A DNA stretch of 64,000 nucleotides from Candidatus Methylobacter oryzae (GCF_003994235.2 NZ_RYFG02000105.1:1-64000), one strand, 5' to 3'. Shown: positions 1 through 9,352, numbered from the stretch's first letter. Translations and numbers: made by a program. The notes: generated by a model not told the origin, from the letters alone.

Positions 1-41
1 ATCCGTATTTTTAATAATCGTAACTGTTCAGAACACAGAAA

Positions 42-162
42 AATAGAACACGGATGGCACGGATTAAACGGATAATCACGGATTTAAAAAAAATGTAAAC
101 AAATCGGGTTTGGATAAAAAATCAGTGTAAATCCGTCCTATCCGTGTCATCCGTGTTCTATT
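42..162. repeat. Intergenic imperfect inverted repeat (ATCCGTG-rich)
   Basis: The left arm starting AATAGAACACGGATG and the right arm ending CATCCGTGTTCTATT are inverted copies of each other, about 31 bases long with a few mismatches, flanking an AT-rich centre. Similar ATCCGTGTCATCCGT words recur near 45855, downstream of dusA. It lies just downstream of the TpsB gene, so its transcript could fold and act as a 3' end, but no T-tract is evident. Nothing else is seen in bases 1-200. Confidence 0.6.
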
Positions 163-200
163 GAACATACGCTGAGTACTTACTAATAATCAAAGCAGCC

Positions 201-1919
201 CTAGAACACGTCCCAGCGTGCTTGAAAATGCAGGCCGTCGTCCTGCAAATCGCCTTTTTGCCGCGGCTGGGTTTTGTTTAAGGCATAACCGTAATAAAGA
301 CCTGCGCTGACGGGCTTGAACTGCCATTCGAAACCGGCACCGACCGAGTAAAGTTCGGCCGATTGTTCGCCATGATTCCAGGCTCTACCGTAATCCGCGA
401 ACGGAATCAATGTTAGATGATGTCTTGCGCCGGGATCGCTACCGCCTATCACCGGAAAATGAAATTCCGCCGACATTGTGTAGCCTTGATCCCGCACCAG
501 TTGGTTTTCCCGATAGCCGCGCACGGTGTTCAAGCCGCCTACGGCAATACGTTCCAGAGGTAACAACGGGTCGTCGCTGAACTGGGCGTTGCCGCGCAAC
601 ACGAACTGGCTGCCGTTATCGAGCATCCGCCAGGCATATTGAGCTTGCCCCAGCCAGGCAAAAAACTCGCTGTCAGGATATTGCCGGTACAGGCTGCGCA
701 AATTATCCGGCACCGGACGTTCCGGCGTGGCTCCCAGCGCATTCATGCCGACGCTGAACGTCGAACGGAATGCCAGGGCGTGGTTATCCCAACGTTGACT
801 GTAATCCTGAAACAGACGCCATACCGTAGCCTGGTTGCGCCCGGTCGGTTCGCCCGGCACGAACGAAAAAGACCTACCCATCAAACTGGTCTCGTTTTCG
901 CGCACAGCCAACATGATGCCCAGATTCAAACGCTGGCGTAAAGTGTTGATGATCGGATGGCTTACCCCACCCTCGAGACTGTGCACTTGGCTTTTGATGT
1001 CGATGTTACGGATAGGCTCTTCCAAAACCATCGAATCGCCTTCATCGAAGTGAAAGAATACCTGCGTTCCCCAATCGGTAACCGGCACGCTAAAGCCGCC
1101 TGCATAACGGTCGGAACCATCGCTGGTGATATAGGTAAAGTCGAGAATATCGCCCAGGCCTGTGAGATTACGCAGCTGGCCGTTCAAACCGAAAGCTTCC
1201 GCGCCTATCGAGGGAGGACGCTGGTTGTTGCCGAAAAAACTGAGCTGATATGGTTTGGCACGGACCACATCCAAATCCAGAATACTATGCCCAGGCGTCG
1301 CACCCGGCAAAATCCGGCCGTTCATCCGAGTAATCAGCGGATCGGACAGCAGCAATTGATAATTGTCTTGCAATGCTTGTAAATTAAAAGGCTTATCCGG
1401 CCCGTCCGATAAACGGTTGATAACGTAGCCTTCGCGTAAGCGCTCCAAACCTTTTACACGCACTTCGTCAAGCCGGCCTTCGACGATGTTGATATGTAAC
1501 TCGCCGTCTTTAAACGCATCCGCCGGGATAACCGCGCCCGAATTGACGTAACCATGGTCGATGTAATAGCGGGTGAGTTTTTGCCGCAATTCTTCCAGCT
1601 CGGCAATAGAAACTTCGCGTTGTTCATAAGGATGAACGATCGAACCCAAATCCTGTTCAGGAAAGACGCTGTTACCCTCGAGGTTGATATGCTTGACGAA
1701 CAATTTGCGCCGATCGACGTTTTTGCCGACGGGCTCGGGAACCGGCGGCAGGCTGAAATTTTCAGGTGGTTTGTTGGGGGCATAACCGGGAGTAGGCAGT
1801 GAACGCGCACTAGGCCTGTCCATCGATTCCGCGCCGCCGACAGCCCAAACCGGTTGCGCGGAACTGACAAAAAACAACGCTGCAAGAACGGCCTGGGGTT
1901 GATTTCTAATAGTAAACAC
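201..1919 (-). CDS. TpsB-type two-partner secretion transporter (ShlB/FhaC/HecB family)
   Basis: Outer-membrane beta-barrel of the Omp85 superfamily that would export a large TpsA partner across the outer membrane. The 572-residue protein has an N-terminal signal peptide ending near AVGG, a proline-rich linker, POTRA-type segments (around FVKHINLEGNSVFP and GELHINIVEGRLDEV) and a C-terminal barrel. It carries the family's VRGY motif (GLNTVRGYRENQ) and a late FADYGRAWN strand. The start is GTG, preceded at good spacing by AAAGGTG. No TpsA partner is present in the window; it could lie beyond the left edge. The next gene upstream on the same strand is a cyclic-nucleotide-binding protein, 108 bases away. 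Family assignment is firm; the substrate is unknown. Confidence 0.9.
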   Translation of the reverse strand: MFTIRNQPQAVLAALFFVSSAQPVWAVGGAESMDRPSARSLPTPGYAPNKPPENFSLPPVPEPVGKNVDRRKLFVKHINLEGNSVFPEQDLGSIVHPYEQREVSIAELEELRQKLTRYYIDHGYVNSGAVIPADAFKDGELHINIVEGRLDEVRVKGLERLREGYVINRLSDGPDKPFNLQALQDNYQLLLSDPLITRMNGRILPGATPGHSILDLDVVRAKPYQLSFFGNNQRPPSIGAEAFGLNGQLRNLTGLGDILDFTYITSDGSDRYAGGFSVPVTDWGTQVFFHFDEGDSMVLEEPIRNIDIKSQVHSLEGGVSHPIINTLRQRLNLGIMLAVRENETSLMGRSFSFVPGEPTGRNQATVWRLFQDYSQRWDNHALAFRSTFSVGMNALGATPERPVPDNLRSLYRQYPDSEFFAWLGQAQYAWRMLDNGSQFVLRGNAQFSDDPLLPLERIAVGGLNTVRGYRENQLVRDQGYTMSAEFHFPVIGGSDPGARHHLTLIPFADYGRAWNHGEQSAELYSVGAGFEWQFKPVSAGLYYGYALNKTQPRQKGDLQDDGLHFQARWDVF

Positions 1920-2027
1920 AGCGCACCTTTGTATTTGTAGATTTTAAGACTTACAGGCCAGACAATTATTTCTTGATGGATTAATAATGCGATATCGGAA
2001 ACTGACTCAACGATTGCTATGACTGTA

Positions 2028-3434
2028 CTAAGTTGGCGTTTCCGAACTGTCTAATAGCTGACGGTAAATCAATCCCAACTGGCTAAACACATTAGCTTCA
2101 AATGTTTTATACAGGACAATTTTATAGTCTGTATTCAATTTCAACGGCTTAACAACATCGGTCAAAGTACGAACCAGCTTGTCCGGAAATATCGGGCTGG
2201 GGCTGCCGGTAACAACCTGCTTCCCAGGCTGAATGGGGAATTTCTTGCTCAATCCGGTCAGTTCATCATGGAATAAGTGCTCACACTGACGAATAATCAT
2301 ATCAACAGCGCTATTTTCTTTTGCCGTATCCTCGCCAATTAACGCTATTTCAGACAAGTTGTGTTGACTAGCCACGGCCTGATAGCTGTTGTCGAAATTG
2401 CCGCTAACCTTGGCGATATAGTTTTGCTTAATATCGTTCCTGACAGAGCGAAGGTACTCCTGCAATTTAGAATATTGATCTTTACTTATCGCTTCGCGTT
2501 TTCTGCCTAACTGCATGCCGAATTCGAAATCGATCTGCATACAGCACCCATCGACCAACTGCTCGAAATTCTGCAAAAAGATTGATTTAATAGAATTACT
2601 GAAAACACCTGCCGAACCGGATGCTTGCCCTACTCCATGCCGATGACCGGAATTTTCAGGAATAGACCCGTTACTGCCGCTATCGTCATTATTGATAACC
2701 AGGCCGCCCGGCTCTTCCGCAGCACCGGCGACTCCGCCTTTCAAAATCTTAGCCTTAAAATAATTATTAAGTAATAAAAATGCGGCTGCCTCGCTGGCCC
2801 TGCCATCACTGCAGACAACAATGTACGGCTTCTCGCGGCTTAATGTTTTAAGTTGTATTCTTAATGAAAAGAAAGGCTCATTGATACTGCCTTCAATATG
2901 CCGTTTTTTATATTGCTCGGGCGTACTGACATCCAGCAATATGGCGCCTTTCTTGACCGCTTCCTGCATCTCTTGATACGAAATAAACGCTAAAGAGGGT
3001 TCTTTAATCAAAGATACAAACTGTTGTTTATCCAAGCGTAATAACGAAGCATCCGTCAGCGCTGTGATCGTTAAGTCCCTTGGGGCGCCGGAAATCAATG
3101 CGTCTTCGCCAAAAGTATCGCCGGTTGCAAGCTGGCGTATCTTGATACTCTTGGCGTTCGGAGATACTTTACGTGTACACAAGCATTGGCCGTCTTTGAT
3201 CAGATAGTAATAATCCCCCTCGCTGCCCTGAGCGATAATGACGTCATCCTTTTTAAAGTTTACGACTTCCAATCCCATTATGATTTTTTGTAAATTAACA
3301 GGAGGAAGCCGCCGGATAACCGGCGATTTTAATAACGCAGTCATCCAATCGTCCGAATGCGCGCCAATCTCTTCTACAGCCATGTCCCTACTATCCTCGT
3401 TCTCTACATTGACGCTCATTGCCTGGTTCGCCAC
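2028..3434 (-). CDS. Cyclic nucleotide-binding domain / rhodanese fusion protein with unknown C-terminal domain
   Basis: The 468-residue protein has a cNMP-binding (CAP_ED) domain at about residues 40-145, including the phosphate-cassette region GDTFGEDALISGAPRDLTI. A rhodanese domain follows at about 155-235, with the active-site loop VVCSDGRAS holding the catalytic cysteine. The helical C-terminal half (about 270-460) I do not recognise. It has no signal peptide or membrane segment, so it is probably cytoplasmic. It lies downstream of and codirectional with a class III cyclase, suggesting it reads the cyclic nucleotide that enzyme makes (inference). The listed start is GTG; an internal ATG at 3419 (MSVNVEN) is an equally good candidate, because neither has a strong ribosome binding site. 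Confidence 0.8.
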   Translation of the reverse strand: MANQAMSVNVENEDSRDMAVEEIGAHSDDWMTALLKSPVIRRLPPVNLQKIIMGLEVVNFKKDDVIIAQGSEGDYYYLIKDGQCLCTRKVSPNAKSIKIRQLATGDTFGEDALISGAPRDLTITALTDASLLRLDKQQFVSLIKEPSLAFISYQEMQEAVKKGAILLDVSTPEQYKKRHIEGSINEPFFSLRIQLKTLSREKPYIVVCSDGRASEAAAFLLLNNYFKAKILKGGVAGAAEEPGGLVINNDDSGSNGSIPENSGHRHGVGQASGSAGVFSNSIKSIFLQNFEQLVDGCCMQIDFEFGMQLGRKREAISKDQYSKLQEYLRSVRNDIKQNYIAKVSGNFDNSYQAVASQHNLSEIALIGEDTAKENSAVDMIIRQCEHLFHDELTGLSKKFPIQPGKQVVTGSPSPIFPDKLVRTLTDVVKPLKLNTDYKIVLYKTFEANVFSQLGLIYRQLLDSSETPT

Positions 3435-3484
3435 ACTTACGAAAATTAAATTCTACGATCACTAACCTTTACTACTGCGCTTTT

Positions 3485-3542
3485 TATGCCCTTTGGGCAT
3501 AAGTTTCGTTTGAGCAGGCAAGCTGCTCAACTCAGCTTTATA
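3485..3542 (+). repeat. Palindromic repeat family P, copy 1
   Basis: A 57-58 bp element containing the perfect palindrome TTATGCCCTTTGGGCATAA, followed by a hairpin with arms TTGAGCAG and CTGCTCAA around GCAAG. It sits in the gap between the cyclase and the cNMP-binding gene. Other copies are at 18751, 22458, 44551 (tandem) and 49318. Confidence 0.85.
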
Positions 3543-3561
3543 TTGACCAACCTAAAAACTG

Positions 3562-5694
3562 TTATTTTTCATTTAAATGCCATACACCTTGTTCGGTTAA
3601 TAAGCCTCGTTTAAGCCAACTTTCCAGAGTCAAGCGGTCTTGCCGGTATACCTCCGGGCACGGCAGGGCGGTTTCTTGTTGATGTTGCTCAACCGCAGCA
3701 AGCCAATTTTCCCAAGCTGCGATATTTTCGGCCGAAAAACGTTCATCTTCCGGACGGCCTAACGCATAAAGCATCGCAGGGGTATTTCTACCTTTAACGC
3801 AGATAAAGCCTAAGCGTCTGGCGGGAATATTCAATTCTCTTGCTGCCGCAAGCAGCTCTTCCGTCACAATAATCTCGGCATTGAACATTCGCGTCAAACC
3901 TTCCACTCGTGACGCCAAGTTTAACGGATCGCCGAGTATGCCGAATTTTCTCACGCCATGCTTAGGCCCCAAATCCCCCATTACCACAAGACCCGGCGTC
4001 AAGCCAATGCCGGCATTGATGGTTTTACCTATTTGCTCCAATACTGTCGGTCCGAATTTATCGCCATATCGAAAAGGTACCGACTCGAAAAAATTCTGTT
4101 GCAAAATGGACAATTCTAACGCCGCCTGTAAAGCGTTCTGGTAAACCTGCTCCTTATTGCTTTCAACAAAAGGCCAGTAGTAACAAACCATATCGCCGAC
4201 ATAACTTTCGAGCCAGCCGTGATATTTATCCTGCAACATCAATGACGTTTCATTCAGATAATCGTTCATCAGGTCGAGTAGGCTTTCAGGTTCCTCCAAG
4301 ATACCGGTTATCGTGGTATAGCCTTCAAGATCGCTCATTAACACCACGACCTGGCTACAAGTATTCTTAAAACTTTCATCGGTTTTTAATTTGAGCAGCA
4401 TGCTGTGAACTTGCTGAGGCAGATATTGGCTAGCCAGTTTTCCTTCGCGAAAACCTATTACCAAGCGCGCGCCTGTCGTCTGTAAAGCACCTGCAATAAA
4501 CGTCGCCATGGCCGCGGTAACCGGCCAGAGCTGCAATACCGGATTAAATAAACACAATGCGATCATGATAGTAAAGATCAGGCTGCCCACTAACCATAAC
4601 ATCCAGGGTCTCAGGTAAGCGCCTGCCAAAACGCTGATTATTGCTATGCCAATGAGCAATATCACATTAATAATTTTGTCGAGCCTGCGCGGATAATCGT
4701 GATTTAGCAGCGTCTCTATAGCATCGGCAAGGTATTGCGCTCCAGGCGTTAACAGCTTGGGACCGGCAACAGCGGTCGTCATCGGCGTGATAACCGTATC
4801 GGTTGTCTCAGTGGGAATCGTGACCTGAAAGATAACAGCTTTGTTTTTGACCAGGGCTGCAGTTTTAAGTGCCAGATCCTGGTCGCAAGATGCCAACGTA
4901 CTCAAAGGCAGGAACAGCCTTTCATCGCTGCTTTGAACTTGATAGAGCGGCTTGCTTAAGCGAATCCGCCGGCAGGGAAGCCCTTTGTCGCAAATCTCGT
5001 TTTGGCTTTCATCTTCCAAAGACGCCCTTAATAACTCCGGATTAACCGATTCGGCAAGTCTTAGGACGGCATGCCCCTCAGTTAAATCAATCCAGCGTGC
5101 AGTGGGGCTGTGGCGTGTGACCAAGTGGTCCAGCGCCTCGACACCTTGCCCAGAAATAAACGCAGCCGCATCGAAATCAAACAGCAGAAATTCCGGCAGA
5201 TCCTTTTGCCCGGGAGGAAAAGGAGCCATGCTGAATTGCGACATAGCCTGTCCTGCCATCTTCAACGGGGCCTTGCCCGCGTCGCTGCTTAATACTTGGC
5301 ACTGATTGCCCGATGTCACCGTGCATTGAGGTATAGACCAGCGAACCTCGCCGGTTGGCTCAATGCAGGATGCGTAAGGCATTCGTCCTTCCAGTTCTTT
5401 CGGCACCCTGGCATCGAGGAACATGCCTTTACTCCCTGCCGCGGCCAGGCGCTCCGCCGCCAACGCGAACAACGGCAATGACTGGATACGCGACACATCC
5501 ACCGGAATACCTTCGTCCATAACGACAACGGCAACATATTTCCATTGGCCGCGAGCCTGCCTGACAACGGCCGAATCATGAATCCAATAATCCATGCTGT
5601 TGTCGAACGTGTAATCCAATCCGATACCGGCCAATGCCGCTACCAATATAAAGTTCAGCAGCAGCTTGGTATTGATCAGCGGCGATTCGGACAT
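3562..5694 (-). CDS. CHASE2-domain class III adenylate/guanylate cyclase
   Basis: Membrane-bound sensor cyclase of 710 residues. An N-terminal membrane helix is followed by an extracytoplasmic CHASE2-like domain (about 30-330), three closely spaced membrane helices (about 340-405), and a cytoplasmic cyclase domain (about 445-640). Metal-binding aspartates are visible in VLMSDLEGYT and in GDMVCYYW, and the catalytic loop is ILGDPLNLASRVEG. Six bases separate it from the upstream small secreted protein gene, so the two form an operon. The cNMP-binding protein lies downstream. cAMP versus cGMP cannot be decided by eye. Confidence 0.88.
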   Translation of the reverse strand: MSESPLINTKLLLNFILVAALAGIGLDYTFDNSMDYWIHDSAVVRQARGQWKYVAVVVMDEGIPVDVSRIQSLPLFALAAERLAAAGSKGMFLDARVPKELEGRMPYASCIEPTGEVRWSIPQCTVTSGNQCQVLSSDAGKAPLKMAGQAMSQFSMAPFPPGQKDLPEFLLFDFDAAAFISGQGVEALDHLVTRHSPTARWIDLTEGHAVLRLAESVNPELLRASLEDESQNEICDKGLPCRRIRLSKPLYQVQSSDERLFLPLSTLASCDQDLALKTAALVKNKAVIFQVTIPTETTDTVITPMTTAVAGPKLLTPGAQYLADAIETLLNHDYPRRLDKIINVILLIGIAIISVLAGAYLRPWMLWLVGSLIFTIMIALCLFNPVLQLWPVTAAMATFIAGALQTTGARLVIGFREGKLASQYLPQQVHSMLLKLKTDESFKNTCSQVVVLMSDLEGYTTITGILEEPESLLDLMNDYLNETSLMLQDKYHGWLESYVGDMVCYYWPFVESNKEQVYQNALQAALELSILQQNFFESVPFRYGDKFGPTVLEQIGKTINAGIGLTPGLVVMGDLGPKHGVRKFGILGDPLNLASRVEGLTRMFNAEIIVTEELLAAARELNIPARRLGFICVKGRNTPAMLYALGRPEDERFSAENIAAWENWLAAVEQHQQETALPCPEVYRQDRLTLESWLKRGLLTEQGVWHLNEK

Positions 5695-5700
5695 CGGATT

Positions 5701-6489
5701 TTAAAACCGGTTTGTTAACCAGACAGCTTTTGACGATTGCGGGTAGGAGAAATCCTTGATAACAGCCGTCAGACAATCGATAAACGGCTTATCGGTATTT
5801 TTGGTTTTATCAGCGGCAGGGATTACCGTGCCCGCCCGGCTATTTGTTTCTACCAACCAGGTAATTTCAACCCGTGCGTCGGTATGATTGATAGCCCGGC
5901 ATAAATCGACATCCGGTTGCATGGCTGAAACAATTTGTTCCTTATCGGGCTCAGCGCCATCCTGCGACGAATCGGTTTTATCGGCCTCGCCCATTGTCGG
6001 TAATGAACGCATTCTGACCGACGTTGTTCTTTCTTCAAGCCCTTTAGGCTGTTGCTCAGCATCAATAGCTGCAATCACGCAACTGAGAGCGTTGGGACCC
6101 GCCGAGCTATCGCCGCAATTCATTTTGTTACCCGTCCATGAATTGCAGTTAACCAAGCCATTGGTTTTTATCCACGGCTGCTTGTCGCTATCTACGCTAA
6201 TTTGAATAGGCTTTGACGAGCGGTTTTGACAAATCCCCTGCGTTTTTTTTGCATCGGGGCCTATGGCCTGCGACTTAAACCACAAACGCGCACCGGGCAT
6301 TAAATTAAACTCGCTCCCTACGGCAATATCGTCACCCGTCTTGCAGGTATTGCCGGTAACAGCGACCCCATTACTTTTGTTAGCCAGATAGCGCAAAACG
6401 CCGCATTCATCGGCATGCGAGATGCTGGCGTAGCCCAGAAATAAAATAGTATTGATCAATATGATATTTTTCTTAAATTTTAATGGCAT
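5701..6489 (-). CDS. Secreted protein of unknown function, partner of CHASE2 cyclase
   Basis: A 262-residue protein with a clear signal peptide (hydrophobic residues about 8-25, cut near SHADEC). The exported part has about ten cysteines, arranged so that several disulfides are possible. It has a low-complexity acidic stretch (about 150-185) and a C-terminal globular piece. I do not recognise a family. The start is supported by AGGTG five bases upstream. It is the first gene of the unit leading into the CHASE2 cyclase (6-base gap), so a periplasmic role connected with the cyclase's sensor domain is a reasonable inference but unproven. Confidence 0.7.
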   Translation of the reverse strand: MPLKFKKNIILINTILFLGYASISHADECGVLRYLANKSNGVAVTGNTCKTGDDIAVGSEFNLMPGARLWFKSQAIGPDAKKTQGICQNRSSKPIQISVDSDKQPWIKTNGLVNCNSWTGNKMNCGDSSAGPNALSCVIAAIDAEQQPKGLEERTTSVRMRSLPTMGEADKTDSSQDGAEPDKEQIVSAMQPDVDLCRAINHTDARVEITWLVETNSRAGTVIPAADKTKNTDKPFIDCLTAVIKDFSYPQSSKAVWLTNRF

Positions 6490-6723
6490 CTTCGCACCTA
6501 AGTTTTTTATTTACTAAAATTTATATCTAAACGTATAGCAGTCAGGTATGACCCAATCTACTCTCCGGGACTGCCGTCTTCGTCGATCCTTTTCTTCCCC
6601 CCAAACCGGACACCGATACACGACGATTCTTTTCATATCTATTTTCATATCTAAATGAGCAGAATTTAAACCTTTTTTGAGTTACTCACTAGTTTTTATC
6701 TTAATCGATAAGGAATTCGGCCG

Positions 6724-8067
6724 TCACGGCAAATAAACCCGCCATTTCATGCCTCCCAGCGCGTCGCTTTTTTTTCCTTCCAGCAACCCTCCCAATAGCC
6801 TGATTAATTCATAAACGACAGCCATGCCGATACCATGTCCATGAATATTCTCGTCGGCACGGACACCCCTTTTTAAAATCTCGGCCAATTTTCCGGCCGG
6901 GATTCCCGGCCCGTCATCCTCAACCTCGAGCAGCACTGCGAAATTCCGCCTGCCTTTGCGCTGATCCAGGGAAACGCTGATCTTCACTGTGTTTCGACAC
7001 CATTTGCAGGCGTTGTCCATCAGGTTGCCGGCTATTTCATACAAATCGCCTTCTTCACAATAGATCGGGCTTTGTGCCGGGACGGCCAAATCGAAGCTTA
7101 TATTTTTATCGATATAAACTTTAGCCAGCGATGCGCTTATTTTTGTTATGACGGCCGATAAATCGACGGTTCCGGCAGTCTTATGCTCGCCTTTTGCCGC
7201 TGCTCGCTGCAATTGATACTCGACAATCTCGTCCATGCGGGAAATCTGTTCTTTTACTGTTTCCGTATTAACGCTGAACATATCGGCGCAACCGCGCAGT
7301 ATCGACAGCGGCGTTTTCAGGCTATGCGCCAAGTCGGCCAAGGCATTGCGGTAACGTTCGAGATGCGCCCGCTCACTGTTGATGAAAGCATTAAGATTTC
7401 CGGCCAACCCTTCCAATTCCGTTGCATAATCTCCGTCCAAATGGGTTTTGCGCCCTTTTTCTATTGCCTCAAGATCTTTTACGATAATTCGTAAAGGTTT
7501 TATGCTCCAACGCAATAAGATCAACTGGATAAATATCAAAAACAAACCGAGAGCCAGCAGCCAAACTCTTAAGGTTTTCCTGAATCGTTCCACCTCGCTG
7601 CTGACAAACTGGGCATCTTCGGTCACGGTAAAAATATATTCCCGCTCTATGCCGGCTACATTTTTCCAGATGACCGCATAATGCAGCGCATAGCGATTAT
7701 GTTCGGCTAACAAGAATTCGGAATTGCCCGCGATTAATTCCGGAGGAGGCTTTACATCAAGGCCGATGGCCGAAGGCGAGCGCCAAACCAGGTGTTTTTT
7801 GGCTAAATGTATAAAACCGTAAAGCCCGGACCCCGGAGTAGCGAACTGAGGTTCGGGTAAATTGGCCGGCATGATCAAATCGCCGGAATTTTTCAGTTCC
7901 GCGGCCGATAACAACGAATACACATAAACCTGCAATTTTTCCTTTAAAGCCTGCTCGGCGCTCTCGCGAAAGCCCTGTTCAAGCACCACGGCAGCCAGAG
8001 CAAAGAATGCGGCAAGCACAAGGCCGGCGGAAACCAGCAATCGAAAGCTTAAGGATTTAACTTGCAT
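6724..8067 (-). CDS. Sensor histidine kinase, PhoQ-like
   Basis: Inner-membrane kinase of 447 residues. It has a membrane helix at about 10-28, a periplasmic sensor region, a second helix near 168-185, a HAMP linker, and an HisKA domain with the phosphorylated histidine in LADLAHSLKTPLS. The HATPase domain has an N-box (NLMDNACKW) and a G-box (DDGPGIPAG). The HSLKTPL pattern is typical of PhoQ-type kinases. It is the distal gene of a PepSY / response regulator / kinase series, but 226 bases of repeat-like DNA separate it from its regulator. A paralogous pair lies at 31262-33264. The ligand is unknown; divalent cations or envelope stress would be usual for the family. Confidence 0.88.
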   Translation of the reverse strand: MQVKSLSFRLLVSAGLVLAAFFALAAVVLEQGFRESAEQALKEKLQVYVYSLLSAAELKNSGDLIMPANLPEPQFATPGSGLYGFIHLAKKHLVWRSPSAIGLDVKPPPELIAGNSEFLLAEHNRYALHYAVIWKNVAGIEREYIFTVTEDAQFVSSEVERFRKTLRVWLLALGLFLIFIQLILLRWSIKPLRIIVKDLEAIEKGRKTHLDGDYATELEGLAGNLNAFINSERAHLERYRNALADLAHSLKTPLSILRGCADMFSVNTETVKEQISRMDEIVEYQLQRAAAKGEHKTAGTVDLSAVITKISASLAKVYIDKNISFDLAVPAQSPIYCEEGDLYEIAGNLMDNACKWCRNTVKISVSLDQRKGRRNFAVLLEVEDDGPGIPAGKLAEILKRGVRADENIHGHGIGMAVVYELIRLLGGLLEGKKSDALGGMKWRVYLP

Positions 8068-8293
8068 GGGTTTGATGAATGAATCAAGAATCGATGAATC
8101 GTAACTATTCAGCCACAGGTGAACACAGATTAAACGAATAAGGCGAAAAGCGAAAAAAACTGAACTTCAACAAGCCTGCACTCTTAGCCTTGTGCTTTGT
8201 GCCTTTCGCCTTTTGTCTCACGCTTAATTAAGATGGGTAAGTTCTTTATATTTCAGTTTTTCAACCTGCATCGGCACAATCTGCGGCTAAAAA
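8068..8293. other. Repeat-like spacer between response regulator and kinase
   Basis: This 226-base spacer between two genes that are normally adjacent holds no ORF. It contains the inverted words AAGGCGAAA (8140-8148) and TTTCGCCTT (8204-8212), and a GAACACAGATTAAACG stretch resembling the repeat at 42-162. It looks like a degraded intergenic repeat inserted into the operon. Confidence 0.45.
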
Positions 8294-8971
8294 TCAATCG
8301 CGCTCGGCATGAATCATATAGCCCCGGCCACGCAACGTTCCTATCGGTTTGCGCGTACCGTCCGGATCAAGCTTCTTCCTCAAGCGCCCGATAAACACCT
8401 CAAGAACGTTGCTGTCGCGCTCAAAATCCTCATCGTAAATATGGGCTGTCAGCACAGATTTTGAAACGACTTCGCCTTTGCGGAACATCAGGTATTCCAA
8501 TACCTTGTATTCGTAAGCGGTTAATTCCAGCTTGACGCCGGACACGGTGACTTCCTGGGCCACTGTGTCCAGTTCGATATTGTCATGAGTTAGCACCGGA
8601 TGAGCGACTCCGGCCGAGCGCCGAATCAAGGCATTGATCCTGGCCAGCAATTCTTCATAATGAAAAGGCTTAACCAGATAATCGTCGGCTCCGGCTTCCA
8701 AGCCTTCTACTTTTTCCTGCCAGCGGCTGCGTGCGGTCAGGATCAGGATCGGAACCGTCACCTTATCTTTACGCAAACGTTTGATTAATTCGATACCGGA
8801 AAAATCGGGTAGGCCGAGGTCGACTACGGCAGCATCGATTGGATATTCCTTGCCCATGTAATAGCCGTCTCGGCCGGTATTGGCGGTATCGACGGCAAAG
8901 CCTTTATCGGCAAAGAACTGCTGGATCTGTTCGCAGAGTTTTATTTCATCTTCAACAATAAGAATACGCAT
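8294..8971 (-). CDS. OmpR/PhoP-family response regulator
   Basis: A 225-residue DNA-binding regulator. The receiver domain (1-115) has acidic-pocket residues in VEDE, the phospho-acceptor aspartate in VVDLGLPD, the conserved LTAR threonine region and the KPF lysine. A winged-helix trans_reg_C domain (about 130-222) ends in LRGRGYMI. It lies 17 bases downstream of the PepSY gene and upstream of the PhoQ-like kinase, which is its probable partner. The regulator at 32596-33264 is clearly a paralogue, sharing the ILTAR.W.EKV and KPFH.EELLARI.A blocks. Confidence 0.93.
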   Translation of the reverse strand: MRILIVEDEIKLCEQIQQFFADKGFAVDTANTGRDGYYMGKEYPIDAAVVDLGLPDFSGIELIKRLRKDKVTVPILILTARSRWQEKVEGLEAGADDYLVKPFHYEELLARINALIRRSAGVAHPVLTHDNIELDTVAQEVTVSGVKLELTAYEYKVLEYLMFRKGEVVSKSVLTAHIYDEDFERDSNVLEVFIGRLRKKLDPDGTRKPIGTLRGRGYMIHAERD

Positions 8972-8988
8972 ATTTTTGTCTATCGCGC

Positions 8989-9249
8989 TTAATTGACTAA
9001 TTGACCGGTTTGAGCGTCAATTTTGTAATATTGAATACGGCCGTCGGGCGTCAGCACTTTAATAATATGAATTTCCTTGCCGTCGATCAGCTCTGTTTGC
9101 GCGCCCAGCACCTTATTATAGGTCCCTTCAATAATGTGCTTGGTAGCTTCGTCCAAACTGATGCTTGCCGGCAGGTTATCTTCTGCAAAGCAATTGGAGG
9201 AAAACATCAAGAAGAATACCGCGACTTTAAGCAAATTTCTCATAGGCAA
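8989..9249 (-). CDS. Small periplasmic PepSY-domain protein
   Basis: An 86-residue exported protein. The signal peptide is about 1-22 (cut near CFAEDN), followed by a single PepSY-like domain with the family's VLTPDGRIQYYKIDAQTGQLV ending. PepSY proteins next to PhoP/PhoQ-like systems are common and are thought to modulate the sensor or to be among its targets. Here it leads the regulator gene by 17 bases, consistent with one transcript. Role assignment is by context. Confidence 0.82.
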   Translation of the reverse strand: MPMRNLLKVAVFFLMFSSNCFAEDNLPASISLDEATKHIIEGTYNKVLGAQTELIDGKEIHIIKVLTPDGRIQYYKIDAQTGQLVN

Positions 9250-9304
9250 TCCGGAGTAATGAGGCTAACAGGTATGCAAAATCTACCGTTAAGCTTGAAA
9301 CGAG

Positions 9305-9352
9305 CAAAGCAAGCTTTGGCCTCCCTGGGTACTGGAGTTAAAGCTTGCTTTG
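9305..9352. repeat. Inverted repeat / large hairpin between sppA and the PepSY gene
   Basis: CAAAGCAAGCTTT (9305-9317) pairs perfectly with AAAGCTTGCTTTG (9340-9352) across a 22-base loop that itself contains CTCC/GGAG complementarity. It lies in the 199-base gap upstream of the PepSY gene and downstream of sppA, which are codirectional. There is no T-tract, so it looks more like an intergenic palindromic element than a classical terminator. Confidence 0.6.
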
